Of a DNA stretch of 64,000 nucleotides, positions 46,279-56,618 are shown piece after piece. The stretch covers positions 1,488,001 to 1,552,000 of the forward strand of contig NC_033567.1 in NCBI RefSeq assembly GCF_001680005.1, read 5' to 3'. The DNA comes from Plasmodium coatneyi (lineage: Eukaryota; Apicomplexa; Aconoidasida; Haemosporida; Plasmodiidae). Numbering within the stretch: position 1 is the stretch's first letter; each line of letters opens with the position of its first letter. Below the pieces are notes generated by a model. The model ran no database searches and was not told where the DNA came from. It saw only the letters and a program-made list of their open reading frames with translations. The translations under genes and the position numbers were made by a program.

Positions 46279-47475
46279 TTTGGCTAGTTCGTTTTATCCC
46301 CATTGGGTTACACGTAGGCATATGCGCCTTTCCGTGTATCCCTCGTTTGTAAAAGGTTTTACCTCAAGTTATCACCAAAGCAGGACACCTCTCACATGTG
46401 CGTGCTGCACAGGCATGTACAAGCAAGCGCTTACACATATGTTCTTTTTCACCTACAAAATGTGTTCGACTTCATTCGGCGGGAAGGCAGAACGAGGGGC
46501 AGCAGTCATCTTCGCGTGCGTTACAAATCGCCACGCAGTTTGGCAAAATGCTGCGATGCCGGGAAAAGCTACGGAATTATTTAAGTACGCTAACGTGTAT
46601 GGAGTGAGGGAAGCAGCAGGGCGACAGACCGACAGAGTGTCCAGCGATGGTTGGAATTAATTTTTTTTTTTTTAATGTCCGTAAAAACTTTTAAACGATG
46701 AGAAGGCAGTAAGAGCTGTATGCACGCATCATATCCATACATACACGCACGCGCATGCCCTTCCCTTTCTCCTCGCTCTTCAAAAACGCACACGCATTTG
46801 CTGCAAAGCGGTACCACAACAAAAAGGAAAATTAAGTTCAGCTGATTAGGGGAAAAAAAAAAATTGTTCTCTTTTTAAAAAAAAAAGTATAGCGAGGTTA
46901 ATAATAACAAAATTTAGCCGCGCTTCATAATGGGAATACAAGCATTTGCACAAAAATAAACACACATCTTTTTCGCAGCGTCCCCAAATCATAATTAATT
47001 TTGTTGAACAGACATTTAAGGAATGGAGACATACGATTGGAATGAGTAAATCGAAAGGGGGGGAACTGCTTCTTTCTTACAGTGAAGTGTTCCCTTTTGC
47101 CTATTCGTCCGTTTGCTAATTTATTTATTTTTTTTTTTTTTCCCTTTTGCGATTTCCCCCCAATGCGCATAAAAAAGTGTACAAAAAGGCAAAAATACAA
47201 CTTGGATGTAGGGGTGAAGGTGGGCGCGGTGCTTGTCCGCATGGTGATAATGTTATACTTCTGTACGTAGGAAGTTTCGTTGGGGGAATAGACCTACTCA
47301 CGCATATACACACCCTTGTTCGTGAAAAAAAAAAAAAAAGGTCATTCACTTGCTTTTGTTTGTCCGGTTGTCTGCTCGGCCGTCTGCAGAGTCGCTTCCA
47401 GAAAAAGGAAGCAAGTTGGCCTTTCTGCGATTTTTGCCCATCTCTGTAGATTCGCATAAGGTGCAAAACAGGCGC

Positions 47476-48015
47476 ATGTTCGTTACTTTTACGAAAGAAT
47501 ATTTTGCCATTTACAGGGCGCCATTTTGCCCTTGCAGAGGTACACATTTGTTGCAAACCCAAATGAAAAACTCGTTCGTTTCTTCAAATGATACAATTTT
47601 TGCACTCAACAGATGAAGGAAAGGTATTCACCAAAGAGCCATTCGAAAACGTTCCATTTCGCCATACAATCAGACGGAGTAAAAACGTTCCATTTCGCCA
47701 TACGATCAGACGGAGTAAAAACGTTCCAGAACATTTCTCAATAGTGCGAGTATGTTCTAAATTGAAAAAATATTACATAAAAAAAATTTTGTGCAGTTCC
47801 TTCATATGCGTACAAAGCGTTTCTGCCACTCGCGCAGTTGTGGTGAATCCTATAAACGGGCAACTGAGTTGCAGCGAGTTTTAATATTCTGTCTTTCTCT
47901 TTCTACGTACACATTTACATGGATATTTATGAAATATTTCGCTCAAGTATTTTATTTTATTTATTTATTTTTTTTTTTCTTCATTTCATGCAACAAGTTA
48001 GCATCACATTTTTGA
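47476..48015 (+). CDS. Speculative three-exon small gene carrying a 12-residue repeat
   Basis: Possible exons: 47476-47539, 47613-47749 and 47797-48015. The first junction has a GTACAC donor and a CTCAACAG acceptor and joins in phase 1; the second starts GTATGT, but its intron would be only 47 bases, which is short. The reading gives MFVTFTKEYFAIYRAPF, then two copies of a 12-residue unit (VPFRHTIRRSKN) and a basic, Cys-containing stretch ending in a hydrophobic tail. The 36-bp repeat keeps the frame. Against it: no family match that I know, another frame of exon 2 is also open, and this gap holds no gene in P. falciparum as far as I recall. Treat as a hypothesis. Confidence 0.2.
47646..47727. 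repeat. 36-bp tandem repeat, about 2.3 copies
   Basis: Two almost identical 36-base units beginning AAAACGTTCCATTTCGCC, differing at one base (CAATCAG versus CGATCAG), followed by a third partial copy of about 10 bases. The near-identity points to a recent duplication. Confidence 0.9.
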
Positions 48016-48762
48016 GTTAAAAATTATTTCGTGTTATAAAACGCATGTTGGTGTTATTTCCTGTCTGGAAAATTTCTTCTGTTCGCTTGGCGCCAATTTT
48101 TTTTTTTTTTTTTTTTTTTGCTACTTATATCGTAATGTTATTTTAATGTATACACAACTGTTTTATTTAACTAAGTGATCGTTTTATTGTTTCACTCAAC
48201 GGGCATTCGTTCAACTGCTCATGCACTTGCCTCTTTGCACATAATAACAGAAAAAGACCACACAAAACATCAAATATTCGTTTTAGCTAACAGTTTATCT
48301 CACGTCGCTTTGCCTTCTCCGACGTGACTCAAATTTTTGGATTTATCGCCTCCTTCACAACTGGAAAAAATGATGGCGAAAAAATTGCAAAAAAATGTTC
48401 TACAAAAATGAAAATTGCGCCAAACCGTTTGGGAAAAATTTCAATATAGGTTCAGACACACATCCTATTCAATTTCAAATATTCCCATTTTAATATGCAC
48501 ATATGTATATATGTGTATGCTTGAGTTTTTCCTCCCTTTCATGCGCACATAACCAAGGCTGACGGGACAAATGCATATGCGGAAGCACACGAACGCAGTT
48601 CTGCAAACACGGTGTAGACAGATAGAAGGACCAACTTCGCACTGTGGCAACTGTCAGTATCACTTTTGTTCGTTTTCCTTCCCAAAATAGATCACAGAAA
48701 AATTGTGTGACTCCACCTGACGTTGTTTACACTCCAGACAGAATAAAAAAAGAAAAAAAAAA

Positions 48763-49978
48763 ATGTCGGACATGTCAACTTGCCCACTTAACGACTTCTT
48801 CGACATTGATGAAGAAAACAACTTGGATGAATTGAAGAAGAAAGACACAGAAATATACGATGGATCATTTCTATCGTACATTTATAACCAATTCGCCTTT
48901 TGTTGCACGAATTTTTTCGACGAGCTGGAAAAAAAAAATAAAAAAAAGAACATTACATTGAAGAAAACCTTCCTGGATGAATATGATAAGAACAAAAGGG
49001 ATGTTAGCCAGTTTCAGGTGTTTCATAAAATCCTCAAAAAAAGTTCAGACTTAGCTAAGGAGGTGCCATTGGATTCGAAATATTTTAACCCTCACGTGAG
49101 TACATTGCCGTGTGGTGAAGAAAAAAAAAACGCGCTCTCGTATCCGCTTGGCTATTTTGCAAAGTGTGCATTTTCTGCATTTTTGTAACATCCCCCAAAT
49201 GTACCATCACAATTGACTTCTTTTTCCATGCCCCCTTGCACAGGCGGACTGGTTTGAATGCGCCCACGAAGTAGACATTGAACTGACGAGCGAAGAAGTG
49301 GAGTTTTGCATTTTTAACTTTTTTTTAAAAATGTACAGATCGGAGGTAAGAGACAAGGATTTACTTTTATCCATCATACTGGAATGTCTGTACAGCAGGA
49401 AAAATTTCAAAAAGGAGTTTTATTCTCAAAAAGCAAAATTGAAATTTTTAAAAGAAATAAAAAGTATAGAAATAAGCAGCTTCAAGGAATCATTAAATGA
49501 ATTAATTAACACAATTGAAAATACCAACTTTGTTCAAATAAATACAGAACAAATGAAAAATGATAAATTTTATTTCAAATTATATGTTACTATTCAAATT
49601 AAGTACACTTTTGGCGTTTACATTTTTAACTGCGATGAGGTTTACGATATTGTTGTTATTGATTGTAATACATTAAATAATAACATACCAAAAATGATGA
49701 GCTTTTGCTCCTTGAGGAAATTTATATCCTTCCTGAACAGTGTTTATTCTACTCACTTTGCTGACGATAATATGCACCACTCATTTCCAATTGTTGTGTA
49801 CGAATCCAAGGAGTGCTACGCACTGTCCCATAATCACCTCCCCCTCAAGGAGACCGTGCTCAATAACAGAAGATGGGGCAAATTCCAGAAAAGCGACATT
49901 TTGAATGATCAAGGGGAGGACGAACAGGAAGAAGACGGGGACCAAAGCGAAAGCGAGTCGCATAACCTTGCAACCTAG
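48763..49978 (+). CDS. Conserved Plasmodium protein, two exons, 355 aa, unknown function
   Basis: Exon 1 (48763-49095) and exon 2 (49244-49978) join in phase 0 across a 148-base intron with a GTGAGT donor and a CTTGCACAG acceptor, giving 355 residues. The protein has no signal peptide or membrane segment. Residues ~20-110 are charged and probably helical; the second exon opens with ADWFECAHEVDIELTSEEVE, then alternating helical and strand-like sequence (FKLYVTIQIKYTFGVYIFNC), and ends in an acidic tail (EDEQEEDGDQSESES). I recognise no domain. The start ATG at 48763 follows an A-rich leader, as is usual in Plasmodium. It is convergent with HPPK-DHPS. Confidence 0.85.
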
Positions 49979-50625
49979 AGGAGGGGGAACCACTAGGACA
50001 TTGTGCCCTATGTGAGTACGCGCAAATGCGCATAAATTGCATCATAAATGTTGGGCAAGAGAGCAAAAATGGAGACCCCTCCTTAAGAAGCGTTTTCTAT
50101 ACGTGTATTTGATTACGTATGTGTCGCTCCACAAACATGTTTTCAGACGGGCCAATTCAACCAAAGGTGTGTTCACTTAAAGCCGTCTCCAATCGATGTT
50201 CTAAGTGCTTATTTAAACTCTGCGTAATGCTCAAAATGGAAGCGTGCATTCTGTACTTGCCTGAAGAAAAATTGGAGATATACACCCACATACATATATG
50301 CATGGTGTTGGGATGACTTTTCAACAATGTGTTATTATGGACAAGGGGTCATCTTTCCTTTCAGATAAGCAAGAACATACGGAGCGCAAGTCTGATCTGG
50401 AAAAATGCATACCATTTCTAGGCCCCCACAGGAGGGGGAACCGCGAAACACTATACAAGCGTAAAGCTTAAAAAGTACATAGGGGCTAAGCAAATGAAAG
50501 CTGCTAATTAACTCATTTGGTACACGCATTATGGCATGTGTAGATTAGGAGGACGCAATTCAAAAGGGGTGATACTCCTCTTGGGGGGATTATTTTGCCT
50601 TTGCGTTCACTGCCTGAGGATTACC
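49979..50625. other. Convergent 3' intergenic region
   Basis: Between the 355-residue protein (+) and the last exon of HPPK-DHPS (-). No coding exon or RNA gene supported; expected to hold the two 3' UTRs. Confidence 0.5.
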
Positions 50626-53047
50626 CTAAGATTGATGTATGCTTGTGAGCACATCCAGGACTGCCTTGGTTTCTAACACGTCGTGAACTCTGATGAGGTC
50701 CACCTTTTTGTAATAGCTGTAGGAAGCAATGGCTAGTCCGCCTAGCAAAAAGGGATAAAAGGGGGAATATTAAACGTGGAGAAGCATACGTGACGCATCA
50801 TACGTGATACAGAGCTGATAAAAGAATAAACAAATGTGCAGCACATGTAAGGGCTACTCAAATATACACGTTTTGCCAATCAAAGGGCCGACGAATTCTT
50901 ACCGCAAATATTTTTCTGGTACAAGTGCTTATCCTTGTCCTGACGCATGTGGTTCATTTTGAACTTCCACAGTTGTGACGCGTCACCATTCTTCAGTTTG
51001 GAGTCCCCATTAGTGAGTTTCGATTCCCCATTTGTTAGTTTCGATTCCCTGTTGGTAAGTTTGCACCCCCCGTTCGTCAGTTCTATGCCGCCATTGGTGG
51101 TACTATTTTTCCCCATGCAGTGAACAATAAATCGCTTCCTCGAGTAGCCAAGAAACAGCGGGTACTCATCATAAACGTGAATATGCTTCAGCAGTTCAAT
51201 AGATTGGTCGTGTTTTTTGGCAAACCCTAGGCCAACATCGAAGAGAATTCGGTAACGTGGTATCCCATTTAGAACGAGAAAATTTAACCGATCCTCTAAA
51301 TACTTTTTTATGTCATTTATAAGATCATCGTAATTTGTTAACTTATCCATGGTGTGTGGATTTCCCCTTTTATGCATTAAAACGACGGTATAAAATTTAT
51401 TTTTCCTTTTTAATAATTTTATAATATCTGGGTTGTGTGTACACGCACTGATATCGTTTAGGATGTCCACCAATTCGTCCTCCACGCACTCTTTGAACAG
51501 ATCATAATTGACCGTGTCGATGCTTATAATCGGTTTTGCGTCTCTCATTGTAGTGCAGTCCACCGTATTATTGCCAACCTCCCGTTCCAACGCATGCCAC
51601 TTCTCCTTAAAGAGCTTCAAAACGGGCATGACCAAATCCCGTTCAGTGATACTGGGATTTGGGACCACGTAAGGTGCAGAGGATTCCCCCCCGATGTCAA
51701 TCACGCTCGCCCCATCATTTGTCATTTCGAATATTCTCTCCACAGCTTTCACAGGATCAACAAACAAACCACCATCCGAAAAGGAATCATAGTTCACATT
51801 CAAAATGCCCACTATATGAGTTTTCTCCTTTAAGTAGGATACTTTATCTTTCAAGACGTATAGCCTCTTATTATTTTTCCTTAGATTAATGTGATATTTC
51901 TGTTCAAATTTGTTAACATAATTTTTATAAGTAGAGCGAATGTTTTCGTCAAATGTGCTATGCTTATAGTGGGGAATGATGTCATTTAAGCAGAGGAGGA
52001 TACTGTACCTATATTTTGTGTACACATGAGGGATACACAAAAATTCAATTTTGTCACTCAGATTTTCGATAATTTCCAAACGGTTCTCATCACTACTGCG
52101 ATTTATGTGAATATATTTTGTAATAGTATTATATATGTCTTCTTTTTTTAAACTTATGTTTCTTTCAAAAATTGTGTAGTTGTTAAAAAATATTATGTCA
52201 ATGTCTATTATGCGATTTTCAAATATTTCTCCTTGCCTCTTTTTGCTTTCCCTTCTTTTCATGATTTGTTCTATGTACTTTAAAATGACGAGCATGCTAA
52301 GGGGATCTTCAACAAAGGTCCGAACTACAACTGCTAAGTTAAAAAAATAACTCGTGTAATATTTATCTGTACGCTGTTCTAAGTTTTTCTTCATTATTTC
52401 GTCATTCTGTTGGATTATTTTTCTTGTTTCATTTTCGTAATGATCTATATTCACTTCCTTGATAAGACTTTCATTTATTTTTTCATTTTTTAAAAACACT
52501 TCCAGTTCTTTGCACTCATAAATTAAGTTTTCATTTTCTTCGTATCTGGACTTCTCCACAGATTGGATCAAATCCTTTATCCAAGAAATTTCATTTGGGG
52601 GTTGTCCCTCCGTCACCTTTCCAATTTTGTTTGCTTCATCCAGAACGATGTATTCCGGGACAGTTTCGTAAATGTACGAACTGTTGATAATTTTGCCTAA
52701 CATTAACATGTTTCAAGAAAAAGGGTAGAAGACAAATGTGCTTAATGGTTGCCTATGCGGTGGTACATCTAGCGTTGCAGCATTTAGACGTGTATGTGTG
52801 TGTGCTTATTATGGGGGGTGAAAAGGTATGCCCCCCACAATGTGCATATGCTGGTAGGAGAAAATGCGCAACAGGGAATTCTCACGCTTCCCAAATATTG
52901 CCCCCTCCCTTCGCCCTTACCAAGGTACTTCTCCGTCAGATATAGCGCCGTTTCTAAAATCGTTACGCAATTCTGTTTGTCATTAGTTCCGAAGTTTAAA
53001 ACGGCTACATTCCTTGGGGTAGAGCTCCTCCTGTTTGAATCCTCCAT
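50626..53047 (-). CDS. PPPK-DHPS: Bifunctional HPPK-DHPS (folate synthesis, sulfonamide target), three exons, 678 aa
   Basis: Makes 6-hydroxymethyldihydropterin pyrophosphate and condenses it with p-aminobenzoate to dihydropteroate. Exons 53047-52921, 52696-50903 and 50741-50626 join in phase 1 at both junctions. HPPK: the N-terminal VAVLNFGTND strand and the ENRIIDIDII signature (202-211, with D207 and D209). DHPS: VGILNVNYDSFSDGG (338-352), VIDIGGESSAP (374-384), and the C-terminal GLAIASYSYY / DLIRVHDV segment from exon 3. At sites linked to sulfadoxine response the residues are S382, A383, K494, A535 and V567, equal to the reported P. vivax wild-type S382, A383, K512, A553 and V585; the last three sit 18 positions earlier here. 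A tract of five 7-residue units (GESKLTN type) lies at 578-612. P. vivax has a longer GEAKLTN-type array. Confidence 0.96.
50988..51092 (-). repeat. Five tandem 21-bp (7-residue) repeats in DHPS
   Basis: Encodes GGIELTN, GGCKLTN, RESKLTN, GESKLTN and GDSKLKN in succession, within a loop after the KRFIVHCM segment. The unit is the same class as the size-variable array known in P. vivax DHPS, so copy number here is likely polymorphic and useful as a strain marker. Confidence 0.9.
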
Positions 53048-53771
53048 GGCGGTCCGCAATTGTCACTGCTGCTGTTCTGTTTATTTGCGTTCTCTAACTG
53101 CTACACTTTGCTTTTTTTTTCCTATATATATCCAATTTACAGCTTATTTATACACACACAATTTTTTCCCTATTTATGCCCTAATAATATGCTTTTTTTA
53201 GGGTGAACCCCTCGTGTTGTGTAATTCGTAGATTCGCTCTTCCTTAGGTTTAGAACACAGTATTGAGAATTTCCGTGAAACATTCCAATATGTACACTAG
53301 TGTGAACTTACTTGTAGAAGAAGAGGATCAAAAAGTGGGGCGTTGCTGTATGTTTTTTCATGGTTTAATGACGCATCACAATGGTTTGAGAAATTTACCA
53401 CTTAGGGTTAAAATGAATTTATTTTTAGTACCGAAATGTAGAGGGCGCGCTGCAAAGTGAAGGGTGCCTCGTGCGAAGGGGTAAGGAAGCACCGGCTCAG
53501 CTAACTCGTTCGGGGTCACTTTCTCTTTTCCGCTTGTACATATTATCCACACTTTTTTAGTTATTCCAGTAAAAAAAAAAAAAAAATTGCGAATTCTTTT
53601 TTATGGGGGAATATAATGTGTTACATGCGTGTATAGATACAGGAGCAACTGCGCACCCACAATTGTTCCTAGTCCAAAGGGTGATGCAAAGGGGATCCTG
53701 CATGTGCTTCTACCATCTTTCGCTAGTTGTTGCTTCTTTCGATTTTTGCTTCTTTTCCCCCTTGAAGAAAA
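53048..53771. promoter_or_regulatory. Divergent gap, HPPK-DHPS / six-exon small gene
   Basis: About 0.7 kb between two genes transcribed away from each other, so it probably serves both. A tract of 16 A near 53571-53586. No further exon found. Confidence 0.5.
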
Positions 53772-54873
53772 ATGGATTATAACATATTTTATGACTGGTA
53801 CAGAACCTTCACTTGCATCAAGACCATAAGAAAAGTTAACACCTTTGTGAGCCATAAGTAAAGGGAAAAACGAACGCTCCAAGTGGACGCACAGATATTG
53901 CATATTCTTGCCATGTGTTTATCCCCCACCTGTGGGGCACTCGAATAAAGATGCCCCCCTTTCCCAAGACAGTGTGTAATTACCTTCACGTATACATTCC
54001 TACCCTTTCAGCAAAGAAAAGGCAAATGTCGAAGAGCTAAAAATAATCAATGAAAATAACTACGTTTCCCACTCCTTCGCGATTCTAACGGCTTTAGGTT
54101 AGGTGCAAGGAAGAGTACACATATCTGTTTCACCTTTAATGGGCATGTAACGTTAATGCATCTTTACAAATCATGGGGGATAATGACCCCCTCGTGCACA
54201 TACACATGTGCATCTGTGTATCTTATATTTTTTTCGAAGGCATTCTGGCAACCTTCCGGAAGTTAAGACGCGTGAAGTTCTTCATGTTCAGGTTACTGCG
54301 ACACACAACTATATATATGTGTGCATATGGAAACTGAGAAAAATATTCTCACATTTTTACTTAATTTTTTTTTTTACCCTTTAGACCCCTTTTGCCTGAT
54401 GTCTTTGGACTAACAAGTAATCATAAATATTCACCCGGATGAACGTTCCAAGTTTATTTCGTTTTCTCTCCATGTGTTGACATGTGTCTGTCTGCATATG
54501 TCGAACTTGAGCGAACTCCTCACCTGTTTACCTCCCTGCGCAGCTTCCTGCTCCTTCCTGTATGTGCACGCCATGTACCTAAGCCGGAACACCATTAGCA
54601 AACTGATTCAGCTGAACTTGAAGGAGAGCGCCAATGAAGGCATAGCCAACAACGTCGCCCAGATGTAAGCACATGAAAAGGGGAAAAAAGAAAAGGAAAA
54701 GAAGAATATACCAACTGTTCCTTCCTCAAATATAATTTTCCAATCCGTGCACATGTATAGGTGCTCATTTTCTCACTCTCTGATCATCCCTTATTTGCTC
54801 TTTTGCTCCTGCGCATAGGTATGAAAAAGACGAACCGGAAGATTACCTAAATTTGGTGAAAAAGGCGTCATAG
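53772..54873 (+). CDS. Small six-exon gene, 143 aa, conserved-looking membrane-associated protein of unknown function
   Basis: Found by following splice phases; no single frame shows it. Exons: 53772-53857, 54012-54097, 54240-54291, 54385-54416, 54544-54664 and 54819-54873. Every intron has GT/AG ends (for example GTAAAG, GTTAGG, GTTACT, GTAATC, GTAAGC donors), phases run 2-1-2-1-2, and the total is exactly 144 codons with a stop. The start is MDYNIFYDWYRTFTCIKTIR; residues ~48-65 (SHSFAILTALGGILATF) are hydrophobic enough for a membrane segment, followed by a basic RKLRRVK; ~83-98 are a second moderately hydrophobic stretch; the end is charged (EKDEPEDYLNLVKKAS). I recognise no family. The many tiny exons are typical of short housekeeping genes in Plasmodium. 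The first intron donor and the start are the least certain points. Confidence 0.72.
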
Positions 54874-56618
54874 CGTTATGGCCTATGGTACAAAATCCCC
54901 CCTTCTCAAGATGATATGGTCGGCCCGTCCTCTTCCACCAGGACTGTAACGTAGACGCACGCTACTCCGAGTATTCGCCTGTTAATGTTCCATTTGAATT
55001 TTCACAATTTTGTAAAAAATAAAAGAGCGATGGAAAATTCCATTCTGTTTGTTTCGTATAAGCGGGTTCCCTATTGCGCTATGACAGGGTGTGTGTGCAG
55101 AGCTTTATGCCTACATCAAAATGGAATAACCCCCCACAAGGAAAGCGGATCAGACCGCAAGGAACAAAGTAGACTAAGTCGAAACGCTCGGCGGGCAAAT
55201 GGAAAAACTTCCTTCACCCCCGCATGGCTACCTTTGAAGTGTAAAAATTTAACCTTTTGAGTTGTAAGTTTTTGTGGGAATTTAAAAAATGTGTACATAT
55301 ATGTACAGGTAAAGTTATAAATGCAGTATTTGATATATAGATTATATATGCTACAATTTTCAGCTTTAATTTTTTAATGAATTTCTTTTTTTTCTTTTTT
55401 TTTTTTTTCATTTTTTTTTTTTTACTCATGTAAGAGATATATTAATTACATTAATTGCTGATTTACATTTAATTTTGTACACATACATAGAGATACGCGG
55501 CTATACATACATATACAGATAAATTGTAAAAAAAGTAAAAATTGTAATAACATATGCTTTGGATACACACATGTAAAAAAAAAAAAAAAAGGAAACACTA
55601 GACCGTGCACATTGTATATTGGAAAATAGTAAAACATCTTATCGTATTCTCTAAAACATCGTAAATATAGTATGCGAACATATCGTGTATAATATTGGGG
55701 ATGTCATATGATACAGTGTAATGCGCCGTATAATACGACCCACAGTACGGCATAGCAATGCATAATACGGTGAAGCAGGGGGTCATAATAAAATACGGTG
55801 CGCATAGTAAAATACGGTGAGCATAATAAAATACGGTGTACTAATAAAATAGGAATTTACTATTTGGGTACAAATGGCTTTGGCGAAGAAATATTATTAA
55901 ATTGGGGTATTCAACTTTATAATAATCCTTTCTAGTATTAAACGTGGGTCAATTCGGACACACCTCTACACAGACGCATATGCATTCGTACGCGCACGTA
56001 AAAGTACTCACATGCACACGCACATACGACGAATACGTGTATGCCCAACCTCGGCAACATTACTCATAAAATTCTCATAAAAAAAGTACTGAAAATAAAA
56101 AAATATGATTTTTGAACAAGTGCATGAATAATTAGTGACTACACGTGGGGGTAAAAGTAAAAACTTAGTTACAATTGCAGTTACACAAAACATGGATTGT
56201 GGACGTCTGTGGACCTGGGAAGTAAGGGTCTTTCCACTTGGGTTCTCACGTCCACTGGTCAGCAATTTCTATTATTTTGTTTCTTCCTCTTTTATTCCCT
56301 CGAAAAAGGGCATCGTGCTTCATAATCCGCAGTGCTACGATAGGACTTGTGCATTTTTCCGCGCGCAAAGGTGTCCGTAAAGGTAAAAGCGGCATAAAGT
56401 GGCTACTAACGGATTTGCGTTGCTTAACGCTTCACGCCGATTGGGAAGATTGAAAAAAAAAAAAAAAATGCTCTGAAAAATAAAGTCTTCTCAAAGATGA
56501 AAAAGGTATGCGTTCAGTAAGGGATGTTTGTTTCTCCCTTTAAAGTCGTTCCGTGTGATCCGCTGCTTATACGCTTCGCTGTTATCTACCATAGGTTGTG
56601 ATCCCCTTCCGTTGGCTT
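54874..56618. other. Convergent intergenic region with a degenerate minisatellite
   Basis: Lies between the six-exon gene (+) and the helicase (-). An ATG frame of 91 codons at 54985-55260 lies just after the stop of the six-exon gene and is probably its 3' UTR. T tracts near 55385-55425, an A tract near 55576-55590, and a degenerate tandem array with an ATACGGTG core at about 55758-55851. Confidence 0.5.
55758..55851. repeat. Degenerate ~20-bp tandem repeat with ATACGGTG core
   Basis: At least four units of the type ATAATAAAATACGGTG with variable joining bases, and looser related copies just upstream (from about 55730). Noncoding. Confidence 0.75.

Larger units (their letters stand above)
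46279..48762. promoter_or_regulatory. Divergent intergenic region, cullin-1 / unknown 355-aa gene
   Basis: A 2.5 kb gap between divergent genes with T tracts (about 47127-47140 and a 23-base run at 48097-48119). It contains a 36-bp tandem repeat at 47646-47727 inside what may be a small spliced gene (see the separate entry). Otherwise nothing firm. Confidence 0.5.

Noticed and set aside
54985..55260. ATG-started 91-codon frame after the six-exon gene
   Set aside because: It begins 112 bases after that gene's stop and has no recognisable features; most likely 3' UTR.
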